This document shows positions 32,239 to 40,464 of a DNA stretch of 64,000 nt, in pieces; position 1 is the stretch's first letter, and each line of letters opens with the position of its first letter. The stretch is taken from assembly GCF_039534975.1 (NCBI RefSeq), contig NZ_BAAAWH010000001.1:62001-126000 (forward strand), read 5' to 3'. This DNA comes from Microbacterium terregens. Lineage in GTDB: Bacteria; Actinomycetota; Actinomycetes; Actinomycetales; Microbacteriaceae. Below the pieces are notes generated by a model that was not told where the DNA came from, ran no database searches, and saw nothing but the letters and a program-made list of their open reading frames with translations. The translations under genes were made by a program, and so were the position numbers.

Positions 32239-34128
32239 CTAGCGCCCGCTGACCTTTCCGAACAGGCGTGCGATGGGGGCAAGGACCAGGGGGCGGGCGG
32301 CGATCCAGGCGGCCGCGATCACGACGATCGAGGCGATGAAGATCCAGAATCCGGCCCAGTTGTCGGCGTATGCGACGCCATCGACCGAGCCCTGCGCGGC
32401 GTACATGTGGTTCAGGTTGCGCAGCGCCCCGGTGGCGAACACGAGCGCGACGTGGACGGTGATGAACGCGACGAAGTACAGCATCACCGGGAAGTGCAGC
32501 GCGCGGGCCCATTCGACCGGGTAGATCCGGTTCAGGGTCTTCGCGTTCGCCGGCCAGATCCCACTCATCCGCACCCCGGTGATCACCGCGAGGGGTGCGG
32601 CGATGAACACGGTGGTGAAGTACGCCAGCTGCTGCAGGCTGTTGTAGTTGACCCAGCCGTTCTCGGTCGGCCAGTCCAGCGACACGTACTGCAGCGCGGC
32701 GCTGATCGCGTTCGGGAACACCTCCCAGGAGGTCGGCACGATCCGCATCCACTGCCCGGACACGAACAGCAGGATCACGAAGATCACGCCGTTGACCAGC
32801 CACAGGATGTCCAGGGACTGGTGGAACCACAGCGTCAGGCTGATCTTGCGCTTGCTGTTCCACCGCGGCGACCAGAACGCGGTCGGCCGCTTCTCCGAGC
32901 GCACCCGCAGCCCGGAGCGGATGATCAGCACGATCAGGAACACGTTGAAGAAGTGCTGCCAGCCCAGCCACGCCGGGAACCCCACCGGTGCACCCTCGGG
33001 CAGGTGGTACTCGCCCGGGTAGGTGGTCAGGAAGTCCTGCAGCGGCTCCAGGCTGAGCAGCCAGCGCACCAGAACGACCGCCATCGCCGCGGCCAACAGC
33101 AGCCCCACGCCGCCGACGATCACCGCGCCGGCCCACTGCAGCCGGGTGAACGGGCCGACCAGCTGAGGCTCGGCCGCCGGGGCGGGTTTCGCGCGCCCCC
33201 CGGTGCCGGGCCATACGGTCCGGGTGAACGGCAGCGGCACGGACAGGTCGGTGCTCTCGGCCGGCAGCGTCGCGACCGCTGCGGCCACCTGCGCCTGCGA
33301 GGGCGCCTGGTCCGGCAGCGTTGCCCCGACGGATGCCGCGGGCACGGTCTCGGCAACGACGAGCTCCGCGACAGGGGCGGGCGCAGCGGTCGTGTCCGGG
33401 CGGGCGACCACGAGCGCGGGCGCGAACCCCGCGGGGGGCCACGGCTCACCGCCGGCGACGCGGGGCAGCCCACGGCGCAGCGGCTTGTCCGAGACCTCGG
33501 TGCCCCCGACAGGGCTCGCGGATGCCGCGGTCGGCGCTGCAACGGAGGCCGCGGCATCCGGTGCCGGCGTGGTCACCGCGGCCGAGGCCGCAGCATCCGG
33601 TGCCGGCGTGGTCACCGCGGCCGAGGCCGCAGCATCCGGTGCCGGCGTGGTCGTCGTCGCGGCGGGGCCCGCAGCATCCGGTGCCGGCGTCGGCCCCGCA
33701 GCACCCGGCGTCGGCCCCGCGGCACCCGTCGCGGCCGTGGTCACCGCGGCGACCGGCGCGAGTCCCGCGGGCGGCCACGGCTCGCCACCGGGCACGCGCG
33801 GCAGCCCGCGGCGGATCGTTCGAGCCGCGCCCGCCCCCGCAGTCACCTTCGGCGACTCTGCACCCACGGGCCCCGCAGCTTCTGCCTGCGCAGCGCCGGG
33901 CGCCGCGGCGGCGGGCGCGTCCGCAGTCACCTTCGGCGCCTTCGCCGCGGTCGGGCCCGCAGCTTCTGCCTGCGCAGCGCCGGGCGCCGCGGCGACGGAC
34001 GCGACCGCCGGCGCTACGACCTCGACGACGGGCTCCGCAACGACCGCGGCCTCGCCCGCGGGGGGCCAGGGGTCGCCGCCGGGCCGCCGCGGCAGACCGC
34101 GGCGCACCGTGCCCGTGTAGGTCGCCAT
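32239..34128 (-). CDS. cytochrome b561-type membrane protein with long repetitive N-terminal domain
   Basis: A 629-residue protein. Residues 1-325 are disordered Ala/Pro/Thr-rich sequence with three copies of a motif RRGLPRxxGGxPWPPAG at about 8-25, 105-122 and 217-234, plus a TPAPDAAASAAVT repeat encoded by 39-bp DNA repeats. Residues 335-629 form a membrane di-heme cytochrome b domain with about five helices and candidate heme His in GWQHFFN, LWFHQSLD, ALHFPV and FITVHVALV. It directly follows etfA (5 bp) and so may accept electrons from ETF toward quinone. The motif function is unknown. A normal ETF:quinone oxidoreductase gene is not in the window. Confidence 0.8.
   Translation of the reverse strand: MATYTGTVRRGLPRRPGGDPWPPAGEAAVVAEPVVEVVAPAVASVAAAPGAAQAEAAGPTAAKAPKVTADAPAAAAPGAAQAEAAGPVGAESPKVTAGAGAARTIRRGLPRVPGGEPWPPAGLAPVAAVTTAATGAAGPTPGAAGPTPAPDAAGPAATTTTPAPDAAASAAVTTPAPDAAASAAVTTPAPDAAASVAAPTAASASPVGGTEVSDKPLRRGLPRVAGGEPWPPAGFAPALVVARPDTTAAPAPVAELVVAETVPAASVGATLPDQAPSQAQVAAAVATLPAESTDLSVPLPFTRTVWPGTGGRAKPAPAAEPQLVGPFTRLQWAGAVIVGGVGLLLAAAMAVVLVRWLLSLEPLQDFLTTYPGEYHLPEGAPVGFPAWLGWQHFFNVFLIVLIIRSGLRVRSEKRPTAFWSPRWNSKRKISLTLWFHQSLDILWLVNGVIFVILLFVSGQWMRIVPTSWEVFPNAISAALQYVSLDWPTENGWVNYNSLQQLAYFTTVFIAAPLAVITGVRMSGIWPANAKTLNRIYPVEWARALHFPVMLYFVAFITVHVALVFATGALRNLNHMYAAQGSVDGVAYADNWAGFWIFIASIVVIAAAWIAARPLVLAPIARLFGKVSGR
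33554..33712. repeat. 39-bp coding tandem repeat
   Basis: Units starting at 33554, 33593, 33632 and a diverged one at 33674 encode the TPAPDAAASAAVT repeats in the cytochrome b protein linker. In-frame, so copy number can change without breaking the gene. Confidence 0.75.
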
Positions 34129-34133
34129 GCGCT

Positions 34134-35111
34134 CTACGCCTTCCGTGCCTGCAGCGCGGCGATCAGCTGCGGGACCACGGTGAACAGGTCACCGACGACA
34201 CCGAAGTCGGCGATCTCGAAGATCGGGGCGTCGCCGTCCTTGTTGATCGCGACGATCGTCTTCGCCGTCTGCATTCCGGCCTTGTGCTGAATCGCCCCGG
34301 AGATCCCCAGCGCGATGTACAGCTGCGGCGAGACCGACACCCCGGTCTGGCCGACCTGGAACGACTGCGGCACATATCCGGCATCCACCGCGGCGCGCGA
34401 GGCGCCCACGGCCGCGCCGAGCGCGTCGGCGAGCTGCTCGACCAGGGCGAACTTCTCCTGCGAGCCCAGCCCGCGACCTCCGGAGACGACCTTCCCGGCG
34501 CCACGCAGCTCCGGACGAGACGATTCCACCACCGCCTCATCGACGGACTCCACCGTCGCTGCCCGCCGACCGGATGCCGTCACCTCCAGCATCTGCACCT
34601 CGGGCGTCGCGACCGCCTCGGCGCGGGCTTCGACCGCGCCCTGCCGGACCGTGATCACCGGCGCACCCCAGGTCACCGCAGAGTCCACCTCGTACGCGCC
34701 GCCGTACACCGAGTGGTTCGCGACCACGCCCTCGGCATCCCGGGACACACCGACCGCGTCCACGCACAGCCCCGACCTCGTCCGGGCCGCATACCGGCCC
34801 GCGACATCGCGGCCCTCGACCGAGTTGGAGATCAGGATCGCGTCCGGGCGGACCAGATCCGCCGCGGCGGCCAGCGCATCCACCACCGGCACGGTCAGCC
34901 CCGCACCCGGGGACGCGATCAGCACCTGCGCCGCGCCCAGAGCGGCCGCGGCATCCGCCACCCCCGCCGTGTCCGAAACCAGCACCGCCACCGGCGTGCC
35001 CACCTGCGCGGCCGCGCCGAGCAGGCCCGCGGCGGACTTGGCCAGCTCCCCACCCGGCGTCACATCCAGCAGCACCAGAACCGCATCGTCCGCAAAAGTC
35101 ATCTCCGCCAC
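34134..35111 (-). CDS. etfA: electron transfer flavoprotein subunit alpha
   Basis: A 325-residue ETF-alpha. The C-terminal FAD-binding block is intact: [54 protein letters not shown] and [13 protein letters not shown]. It accepts electrons from acyl-CoA dehydrogenases such as those at 6.8 and 38.7 kb. Start is ambiguous: GTG 35111 or ATG 35102; neither has an ideal ribosome site. Only 2 bp separate it from the etfB stop. Confidence 0.92.
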   Translation of the reverse strand: MAEMTFADDAVLVLLDVTPGGELAKSAAGLLGAAAQVGTPVAVLVSDTAGVADAAAALGAAQVLIASPGAGLTVPVVDALAAAADLVRPDAILISNSVEGRDVAGRYAARTRSGLCVDAVGVSRDAEGVVANHSVYGGAYEVDSAVTWGAPVITVRQGAVEARAEAVATPEVQMLEVTASGRRAATVESVDEAVVESSRPELRGAGKVVSGGRGLGSQEKFALVEQLADALGAAVGASRAAVDAGYVPQSFQVGQTGVSVSPQLYIALGISGAIQHKAGMQTAKTIVAINKDGDAPIFEIADFGVVGDLFTVVPQLIAALQARKA

Positions 35112-35113
35112 CC

Positions 35114-35890
35114 CTACACCAGCCGGTTCTGGACCAGGAACTCCGCGAGCTTCTGCCCCGCGTCGCCCTCGTCGACGATCTTCGTACCCGCCTGCCGCGG
35201 CGGCTTCTCCGACAACCCCAGCACGATCGACCGGGACGCGCCCGCATCCTCCGGCTCGATCGCCAGATCCGCCAGCGACAACGTCTCGAACGGCTTCTTC
35301 TTGGCCGCCATGATCCCCTTGAAGTTCGGGAACCGCGCATCCGGCAAACGCTCCGTGATCGAAATCACCGCCGGCAGCGCCGCCGACACCCGCATCGTCG
35401 CGGCATCACTGGCCCGCTCCCCCGACACCGTCCCGTCACCGATCACCACGCTGTTCAGCGCCGTCGCCGCCGGCACATCCAACAACTCCGCCACCATCGA
35501 GGCCATCACCCCGCCGGAACCATCCGTGGACACATTCCCGGCGATCACCAGATCGAACCCGGTCCGGCGCACCGCCGCGGCCAGCACCTCCGCCGTCAAA
35601 CCCAGATCCGCACCGACCAGACCCTCATCCGCAACATGCACCGCCGACCCCGCCCCCATCGCCAGACCCTTCCGCACCGTCGCGGCAGACCCCGCCGGAG
35701 CCATCGACAACACCACGATCTCGGCATCCGCATTCTTGTCCGCGTAACTCAGCGCGACCTCCAACGCCCGCTCACCGATCTCATCCAGCACCGTCTCGCT
35801 CGCCGCACGATCGGCAAGCCCCGTCTCCAGGCTCAGCTTGCGGTCGCCATACGTGTCCGGGACCTCTTTGACCAAAACGACGATCTTCAT
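35114..35890 (-). CDS. etfB: electron transfer flavoprotein subunit beta
   Basis: A 258-residue ETF-beta with the start [18 protein letters not shown], the AMP-binding region [21 protein letters not shown] and the signature [28 protein letters not shown] lies before the ATG. It heads the leftward run etfB-etfA-cytochrome b-MBL. Divergent from a MarR regulator across 193 bp. Codon use here is notably C-rich at third positions, as expected for a highly expressed gene. Confidence 0.92.
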   Translation of the reverse strand: MKIVVLVKEVPDTYGDRKLSLETGLADRAASETVLDEIGERALEVALSYADKNADAEIVVLSMAPAGSAATVRKGLAMGAGSAVHVADEGLVGADLGLTAEVLAAAVRRTGFDLVIAGNVSTDGSGGVMASMVAELLDVPAATALNSVVIGDGTVSGERASDAATMRVSAALPAVISITERLPDARFPNFKGIMAAKKKPFETLSLADLAIEPEDAGASRSIVLGLSEKPPRQAGTKIVDEGDAGQKLAEFLVQNRLV

Positions 35891-36083
35891 CGACAGCTCC
35901 TCACGCCACCGGCGAGTCTAACGTGACGTTGAGCAATGTACCCATTCGCGGGCATGGCGCCCCTATTCACCTCACCTAAGGGGCAGTATGTATACATTCG
36001 GCTGCCCCGAAACGGCCGAATACGGCGCGCGGAGCGTTGCGAGCGAGTATGTGGATACGGTGGAGCAGAAAGGGAGGCGACCG
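35891..36083. promoter_or_regulatory. divergent etfB/marR regulatory region with nested palindromes
   Basis: Contains ATGTATACAT (35988-35997) nested inside a GGGGCAG (35980-35986) / CTGCCCC (36002-36008) dyad, and AACGTGACGTT (35920-35930) nearer etfB. MarR proteins usually bind such sites between divergent genes, so autoregulation and control of etfB are plausible. Confidence 0.5.
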
Positions 36084-36620
36084 ATGTCCAGATCAGAACC
36101 CCTCCCCGTCGACCCGATCGCCGAGGCGAAACGCCAGTGGACGGCGCACGGCTGGGCGGACGCCGCCTCCGGCATGTCCGCGGTCACCTCGATCATCCGG
36201 GCCCAGCAGCTCATGCTCGCGCGCATCGACGCGGCGCTGAAGCCTTTCCGGCTCTCCTTCGCTCGCTACGAGATGCTGCGGCTGCTCGGCTTCACCCGCG
36301 CAGGACGGATGCCGATGGCCAGCGCCATCGCGCGGCTGCAAGTGCATCCGACCAGTGTCACCAACACGGTCGACCGCCTCGTGCGCGACGGGCTCGTCGA
36401 ACGCGAGCCGCACCCTGGCGACGGCCGGGCAGCCATGCTCGTGCTGACGCCCGCCGGCCGGGATCTGGTGGAGCGCGCCACGGACGCGCTCAATGCGAAA
36501 GTGTTCGCCGATCCCGGCTTGTCGGGCGATGACACGGTCGAGCTCGTCCGGATCCTCGCGCGGTTCCGCAAGGATGCCGGGGACTTCGCCGAGCCGCGCC
36601 CGCTGCCCGACCCGCTGTAG
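36084..36620 (+). CDS. MarR family transcriptional regulator
   Basis: A 178-residue winged-helix regulator: SFARYEMLRLLGFTRAGRMPMASAIARLQV, recognition helix HPTSVTNTVDRLVRDGLV and the wing EREPHPGDGRAAMLVLTPAGR. ATG 36084 is chosen because GGAGG lies 7 bases upstream; a longer frame beginning at 35988 would start inside the palindrome. Probable targets are itself, etfB and perhaps the following branched-chain acyl-CoA genes. Confidence 0.85.
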   Translation: MSRSEPLPVDPIAEAKRQWTAHGWADAASGMSAVTSIIRAQQLMLARIDAALKPFRLSFARYEMLRLLGFTRAGRMPMASAIARLQVHPTSVTNTVDRLVRDGLVEREPHPGDGRAAMLVLTPAGRDLVERATDALNAKVFADPGLSGDDTVELVRILARFRKDAGDFAEPRPLPDPL

Positions 36621-36636
36621 CGCTTCCCCCCCTAGC

Positions 36637-36709
36637 CCGCGAGACCGGATGGGCGCCACGAGACTGGTGTCGACGCGCTCAGTCTCGTGGCGAACATGCT
36701 GTCTCGCGG
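36637..36709. repeat. intergenic palindrome, CCGCGAGAC family, copy 1
   Basis: Outer arms CCGCGAGAC/GTCTCGCGG and inner arms CGCCACGAGACTG/CAGTCTCGTGGCG are perfect; an 8-base internal loop separates them. Lies between the convergent marR and enoyl-CoA hydratase genes. A second, more symmetrical copy is at 55677-55749. Confidence 0.8.
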
Positions 36710-36727
36710 TCTCCGATCGGGCGCGAC

Positions 36728-37522
36728 TCAGCGGTTCGTGAAGTCGGGGGCGCGCTTCTCGCGGAAGGCCGCCATCCCCTCCTTCTGATCGGCCGTGTCG
36801 AACAGTCCCGCGAACACGTGACGTTCGAAGCGGATGCCTTCGGCCAGCGTCGACTCCAGCGCGACATCCAGCGCCGCCTTCGCCGCATACAGCGACGGAA
36901 GCGACTTCGACGCGATCGTGTCCGCCGCCTTCCCCGCCTCCTCGAGCAGGTCCGCGGCCGGCACCACGCGGGACACGAGGCCGGCGCGTTCGGCCTCCGC
37001 GGCATCCATCATCCGTCCGGTCAGCACCAGGTCGGCCGCCTTGTAGTACCCGACCGCGCGCACGAGCCGTTGCGAGCCACCCATGCCGGGGATGACGCCG
37101 AGGTTGATCTCGGGCTGACCGAACTTCGCCGTGTCGGCGGCGATGATCAGGTCGCACATCATCGCCAGCTCGCACCCACCCCCCAGCGCGTATCCCGACA
37201 CCGCGGCGATCACCGGCGTGCGCACCGCGGCGAAACGCGCCCACCCGCCGAAATGATCGCTCATGACCATGTCCAACCCCGACTTGGCTTCCATCTCCTT
37301 GATGTCGGCTCCGGCGGCGAACGCGCGCTCCGAACCGGTCAGCACGATCGCGCCGATCCGCTCGTCCGCATCGAACTCGGATGCCGCGGCCACGATGTCG
37401 TGCATCACCTGCGTGTTCAGCGCGTTAAGCGCTTCGGGACGGTTCAGGGTGATCCACCCGACGCGCCCCCGCGTTTCGACCAGGATCGTCTCGTACGTGG
37501 ACGTGTTCTCAGACTCGGTCAT
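36728..37522 (-). CDS. enoyl-CoA hydratase/isomerase family protein
   Basis: A 264-residue crotonase. The oxyanion and catalytic regions are [34 protein letters not shown] and [20 protein letters not shown], with both catalytic Glu residues in place for a true hydratase. ATG 37522 has GAGGAGAG upstream; the ORF upstream of this runs through repeat DNA and is not real. Probably acts on unsaturated acyl-CoAs from branched-chain or short fatty-acid breakdown with the genes upstream. Confidence 0.88.
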   Translation of the reverse strand: MTESENTSTYETILVETRGRVGWITLNRPEALNALNTQVMHDIVAAASEFDADERIGAIVLTGSERAFAAGADIKEMEAKSGLDMVMSDHFGGWARFAAVRTPVIAAVSGYALGGGCELAMMCDLIIAADTAKFGQPEINLGVIPGMGGSQRLVRAVGYYKAADLVLTGRMMDAAEAERAGLVSRVVPAADLLEEAGKAADTIASKSLPSLYAAKAALDVALESTLAEGIRFERHVFAGLFDTADQKEGMAAFREKRAPDFTNR

Positions 37523-37802
37523 CTCTCTCCTCGCTCGGTGGTCGCTTCGCTGCTCGCCCCGCCGGCTGGCTCGCAGCACTGGCTGGCTGGACTCGCTGGT
37601 TGGCTTGCCTGCCGCAAACTGCGCTTCTCGGTGGCTTTTGTGACAGGCGAGCCGATCGAGTCTCGCAACCCCCGGTGCTCGCCTGTCCCAAGCTGCTGCC
37701 TTCGCCGACATTTCGTGACAGGGGAACCAAATCAGACCCGGCTCCCCTGTCGCAAACTGCGGCTGCGGCGGCGGTTGGTGACAGGGGAACCAAGGGCCGG
37801 GC
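37523..37802. repeat. repeat-bearing intergenic region, CTGTCrCAA family
   Basis: 280 bp with imperfect palindromes of the same core as at 30.8-31.3 kb. One spans 37602-37653 (arms GGCTTGCCTGCCGCAAA and TTTGTGACAGGCGAGCC). A second starts near 37674 (GCTCGCCTGTCCCAAG) and ends near 37727 with GTGACAGGGGAACC. A third spans 37740-37791 (arms GGCTCCCCTGTCGCAAA and TTGGTGACAGGGGAACC). The region separates mmsB from the downstream enoyl-CoA hydratase gene. Confidence 0.75.
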
Positions 37803-38702
37803 TCAAGCGCTCTCGGCGCGGATCGTGTTGATGATCCCGGAGAAGTCCTGCCCCGCCCCCTCGCCGTCCGCGAACTCGCGGTAGATCTCCCGAGCGAGGC
37901 GTCCCATCCGCGCATCCACCCCGGTCAGCGCGATCGCCTGCTCGGCCAGCCCCAGATCCTTCGACATCAGCGCGCCCGCGAAGCCGGGCTGATAGTCACG
38001 GTTCGCGGGACTCGTCGGCACCGGGCCCGGCACCGGGCAGTTCGTCGTCAGCGCCCAGCACTGCCCCGACGCATTGGACGCGACATCGAACAGGGCTTGA
38101 TGCGAGAGCCCGAGCCGCTCGCCGAGCACGAAGGCCTCGGCCACCGCGATCTGCGAGACGCCCAGGATCATGTTGTTGCACACCTTCGCCGCCTGCCCGA
38201 GTCCCGCACCGCCGCAGTGCACGACCCGGCGTCCCATCGTCTCGAGGATCGGCCGGGCCGCCTCGAAGTCCTCGTCCGAGCCGCCCACCATGAAGGCCAG
38301 AGTCGCGTTCTCGGCGCCCACCACCCCACCCGAGACAGGCGCGTCGAGGGCTCGGTGCCCGGCGGCGGCGGCCAGTCCCGCCGCCTCCTGCGCCTCGTCG
38401 ACGGCGATCGTCGAGCAGTCGATGAACAGCGTCCCCGGCGCGGCGACCGCGAGCAGCCCCGGTGTCTGGTCAGACCCCCGGTACGCCTCCAGCACATGCC
38501 GGCCGCTCGGAAACATCGTGATCACGAGCTCGGCGGATGCCGCGGCATCCTGCCCCGAGTCGGCCACCGCAAGCCCGGCCGCACCTGCGGCGTCGATCGC
38601 CGCGGGGACCACGTCGAAACCGACCATGTCGTGCCCGGCTTTCGCCAGATTCCGCGCCATCGGCAGTCCCATATGGCCCAGGCCGAGGAATGCGATCCTC
38701 AT
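37803..38702 (-). CDS. mmsB: 3-hydroxyisobutyrate dehydrogenase
   Basis: A 299-residue beta-hydroxyacid dehydrogenase. [20 protein letters not shown] is the NAD-binding motif and family signature; [22 protein letters not shown] is the substrate loop; the catalytic Lys lies in [12 protein letters not shown], and MSKDLGLA is the conserved C-terminal block. It oxidises 3-hydroxyisobutyrate in valine degradation. ATG 38702 is 28 bp after the acyl-CoA dehydrogenase stop. mmsA is not in the window. Confidence 0.87.
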   Translation of the reverse strand: MRIAFLGLGHMGLPMARNLAKAGHDMVGFDVVPAAIDAAGAAGLAVADSGQDAAASAELVITMFPSGRHVLEAYRGSDQTPGLLAVAAPGTLFIDCSTIAVDEAQEAAGLAAAAGHRALDAPVSGGVVGAENATLAFMVGGSDEDFEAARPILETMGRRVVHCGGAGLGQAAKVCNNMILGVSQIAVAEAFVLGERLGLSHQALFDVASNASGQCWALTTNCPVPGPVPTSPANRDYQPGFAGALMSKDLGLAEQAIALTGVDARMGRLAREIYREFADGEGAGQDFSGIINTIRAESA

Positions 38703-38730
38703 CGTGCTGCCCCCCGTTCGAATGAGTCGC

Positions 38731-39891
38731 TCATCGCTGGGTCCCCAGCAGCTCGCGCCCGATGATGACGCGCATGATCTCGTTGGTGCCCTCCAGGATC
38801 TGGTGCACCCGCAGGTCGCGCACGACCTTCTCGATCCCATACTCGTGCAGGTAGCCGTATCCGCCGTGCAGCTGCAGGGCCTCGTTCGCGATGCGGGAGC
38901 CGGCATCCGTCGCGAAGCGCTTGGCCATGGCGCACTGCATCGCCGCGTCCGGCGCCTGCTCGTCGATCGCGAGTGCGGCGTCGCGCACCAGGGCGCGGGC
39001 GGCGCGCAGCTCGGTCGCCATGTCGGCGAGCGTGAAGACCACGGACTGCTTCTCAGCCAGCGGCTCGCCGAACGTGAAACGCTCGTGGACGTACTGGACG
39101 GCCCGGTCCAGGGCCCACTGCGCACCGCCCAGCGAGCAGGCGGCGATGCTGATCCGACCCCCGTTCAGCGCGGACATCGCGATCTTGAAGCCCTGCCCCT
39201 CCACGCCCAGAACATCGGATGCCGGAACCCTCACCTCGTCGAGGATCACCTGTCGCGTGGGCTGGGCATTCCAGCCCATCTTCTTCTCGTTGGCGCCGAA
39301 CGACAGCCCCGGTGCGTCGGCGGGCACCAGGAACGCCGTGATCCCCCGCGCACCGGGCTCCCCGGTACGCGCCATGACGACATAGACGGATGCCTCGCCA
39401 CCGCCCGAGATGAACTGCTTGACGCCGGTGAGGGCGTACGAGTCGCCGTCCTTGATGGCACTGGTGGTGATGGCCGCGGCATCCGACCCCGCGCCGGGCT
39501 CGGTGAGGCAGTAGCTGCCGAAGTCCGTCATGGCGGTCAGCTGCGGCAGCCACCTCTGCCGCTGCTCGTCGGTGCCGTAGGAGTCGATCATCCACGCCAC
39601 CATGTTGTGGATCGTGACGTACGCCGCGATCGAGGGGTCGGCCTTGGCCAGCTCTTCGACGATCGCGACCGCGTCGGCGCGGCTCAGCTCCGATCCCCCG
39701 ACGTCTTCACGCACATAGATGCCGCCGAGCCCGAGTTCGCCCGCACGGCGCAGCACGTCGCGGGGAAAATGCTTGCGCTCATCCCAGTCCAGCGCATGCG
39801 GCGCGATCTCGGCCTGCGCGAAGTCGCGGACCGCCGCGACGATCGCATCGCGCTCGTCCGTGGGGGAGGTGGGCATCGTCATGGTCATCAC
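38731..39891 (-). CDS. acyl-CoA dehydrogenase (isobutyryl-CoA-type)
   Basis: A 386-residue flavoprotein: YCLTEPGAGSDAAAI, KQFISGGGEASVYVVMARTG, and the C-terminal QILEGTNEIMRVIIGREL with the catalytic Glu. Closest in character to isobutyryl-CoA dehydrogenase (ACAD8), which fits coupling with mmsB. The start is one of several nearby ATGs (39891, 39888, 39882). Electrons would go to the ETF encoded nearby. Confidence 0.87.
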   Translation of the reverse strand: MMTMTMPTSPTDERDAIVAAVRDFAQAEIAPHALDWDERKHFPRDVLRRAGELGLGGIYVREDVGGSELSRADAVAIVEELAKADPSIAAYVTIHNMVAWMIDSYGTDEQRQRWLPQLTAMTDFGSYCLTEPGAGSDAAAITTSAIKDGDSYALTGVKQFISGGGEASVYVVMARTGEPGARGITAFLVPADAPGLSFGANEKKMGWNAQPTRQVILDEVRVPASDVLGVEGQGFKIAMSALNGGRISIAACSLGGAQWALDRAVQYVHERFTFGEPLAEKQSVVFTLADMATELRAARALVRDAALAIDEQAPDAAMQCAMAKRFATDAGSRIANEALQLHGGYGYLHEYGIEKVVRDLRVHQILEGTNEIMRVIIGRELLGTQR

Positions 39892-40007
39892 TGCCTCCGT
39901 TGGCGGATCATCCTGGTGAAGATCGACGTGCCGACATTGGCACTATGCCCATTTTACATGGACACCCAAGTATTTGCGAGGACCACAAAGAACCGCCTCT
40001 CTCTGCG

Positions 40008-40066
40008 TTCACTTGTCGTGGATGTACGCCGGGACGGCCGTTTCGTGTACATCCAGGACAAGTGAA
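40008..40066. repeat. palindrome, TTCACTTGTC family, copy 1
   Basis: Arms of 20 bp starting TTCACTTGTCGTGG and ending GGACAAGTGAA pair at 19 of 20 positions around a 19-base loop containing CCGGGACGGCCGTTTC. Confidence 0.85.
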
Positions 40067-40155
40067 TTGAAGGATGCCGCGGCCTGCCGCGGCCGCCTGT
40101 CGGGCGCAGGAGGGGGGCCGGTCAGGGCGCATGACGGGGGCCGGGTTCCCGCCTG

Positions 40156-40214
40156 TTCACTTGTCGTAGATGTACACCGGGACGGCCGTTTCGTGTACAT
40201 CCAGGGCAAGTGAA
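40156..40214. repeat. palindrome, TTCACTTGTC family, copy 2
   Basis: Same element as at 40008, 148 bp downstream and same orientation; the loop is conserved as well as the arms, so the whole 59 bp was copied. Confidence 0.85.
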
Positions 40215-40251
40215 CAAGAAGCGGCGCGCGCAACTGGCGCGCGCCGCACCC

Positions 40252-40302
40252 GCTCAGCCCCGCGATCCGCTCAGCCCCGCGATCCGCTCAGCCCCGCGAT
40301 CC
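40252..40302. repeat. 17-bp direct tandem repeat
   Basis: Three exact units of GCTCAGCCCCGCGATCC, followed by degenerate GCTCAGCGCCG-type units to about 40440. It is non-coding and lies just after the thiolase stop. Confidence 0.8.
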
Positions 40303-40464
40303 GCTCAGCGCCGCACGATCAGTGCCCCAGGACCCGCTCGGCGCCGGCCCGCTCGGCGCCGCGCGCTCAGCGCCGCACCACGCGCGCAGTGCCGGCCGGC
40401 TCAGCGCCGGCCCGCTCAGCGCCGCCCGATCCGCGACCCGCTCCCCGCTCAGACTCAGGACCCG

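Larger units (their letters stand above)
39892..40464. other. 573-bp intergenic region with two palindromes and a 17-bp tandem repeat
   Basis: Holds the acyl-CoA dehydrogenase promoter side (39892-40007), two 59-bp palindromes (40008-40066, 40156-40214) and GC-rich repeats (40252-40460). No gene is supported. Short frames across the palindromes encode a repeated VVDV-RDGRFVYIQ peptide, but this results from the repeat. Confidence 0.7.

Noticed and set aside
33321..35747. 808-residue plus-strand open frame
   Set aside because: Antisense to the cytochrome b gene, etfA and etfB; no start site or domain.
36728..37915. 395-residue version of the enoyl-CoA hydratase
   Set aside because: The extra N-terminus would be encoded by repeat DNA; the crotonase domain begins right after ATG 37522, which has a strong ribosome site.
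39974..40213. Small proteins across the TTCACTTGTC palindromes
   Set aside because: Both strands are open by chance, there is no start signal, and similarity between copies follows from DNA duplication.
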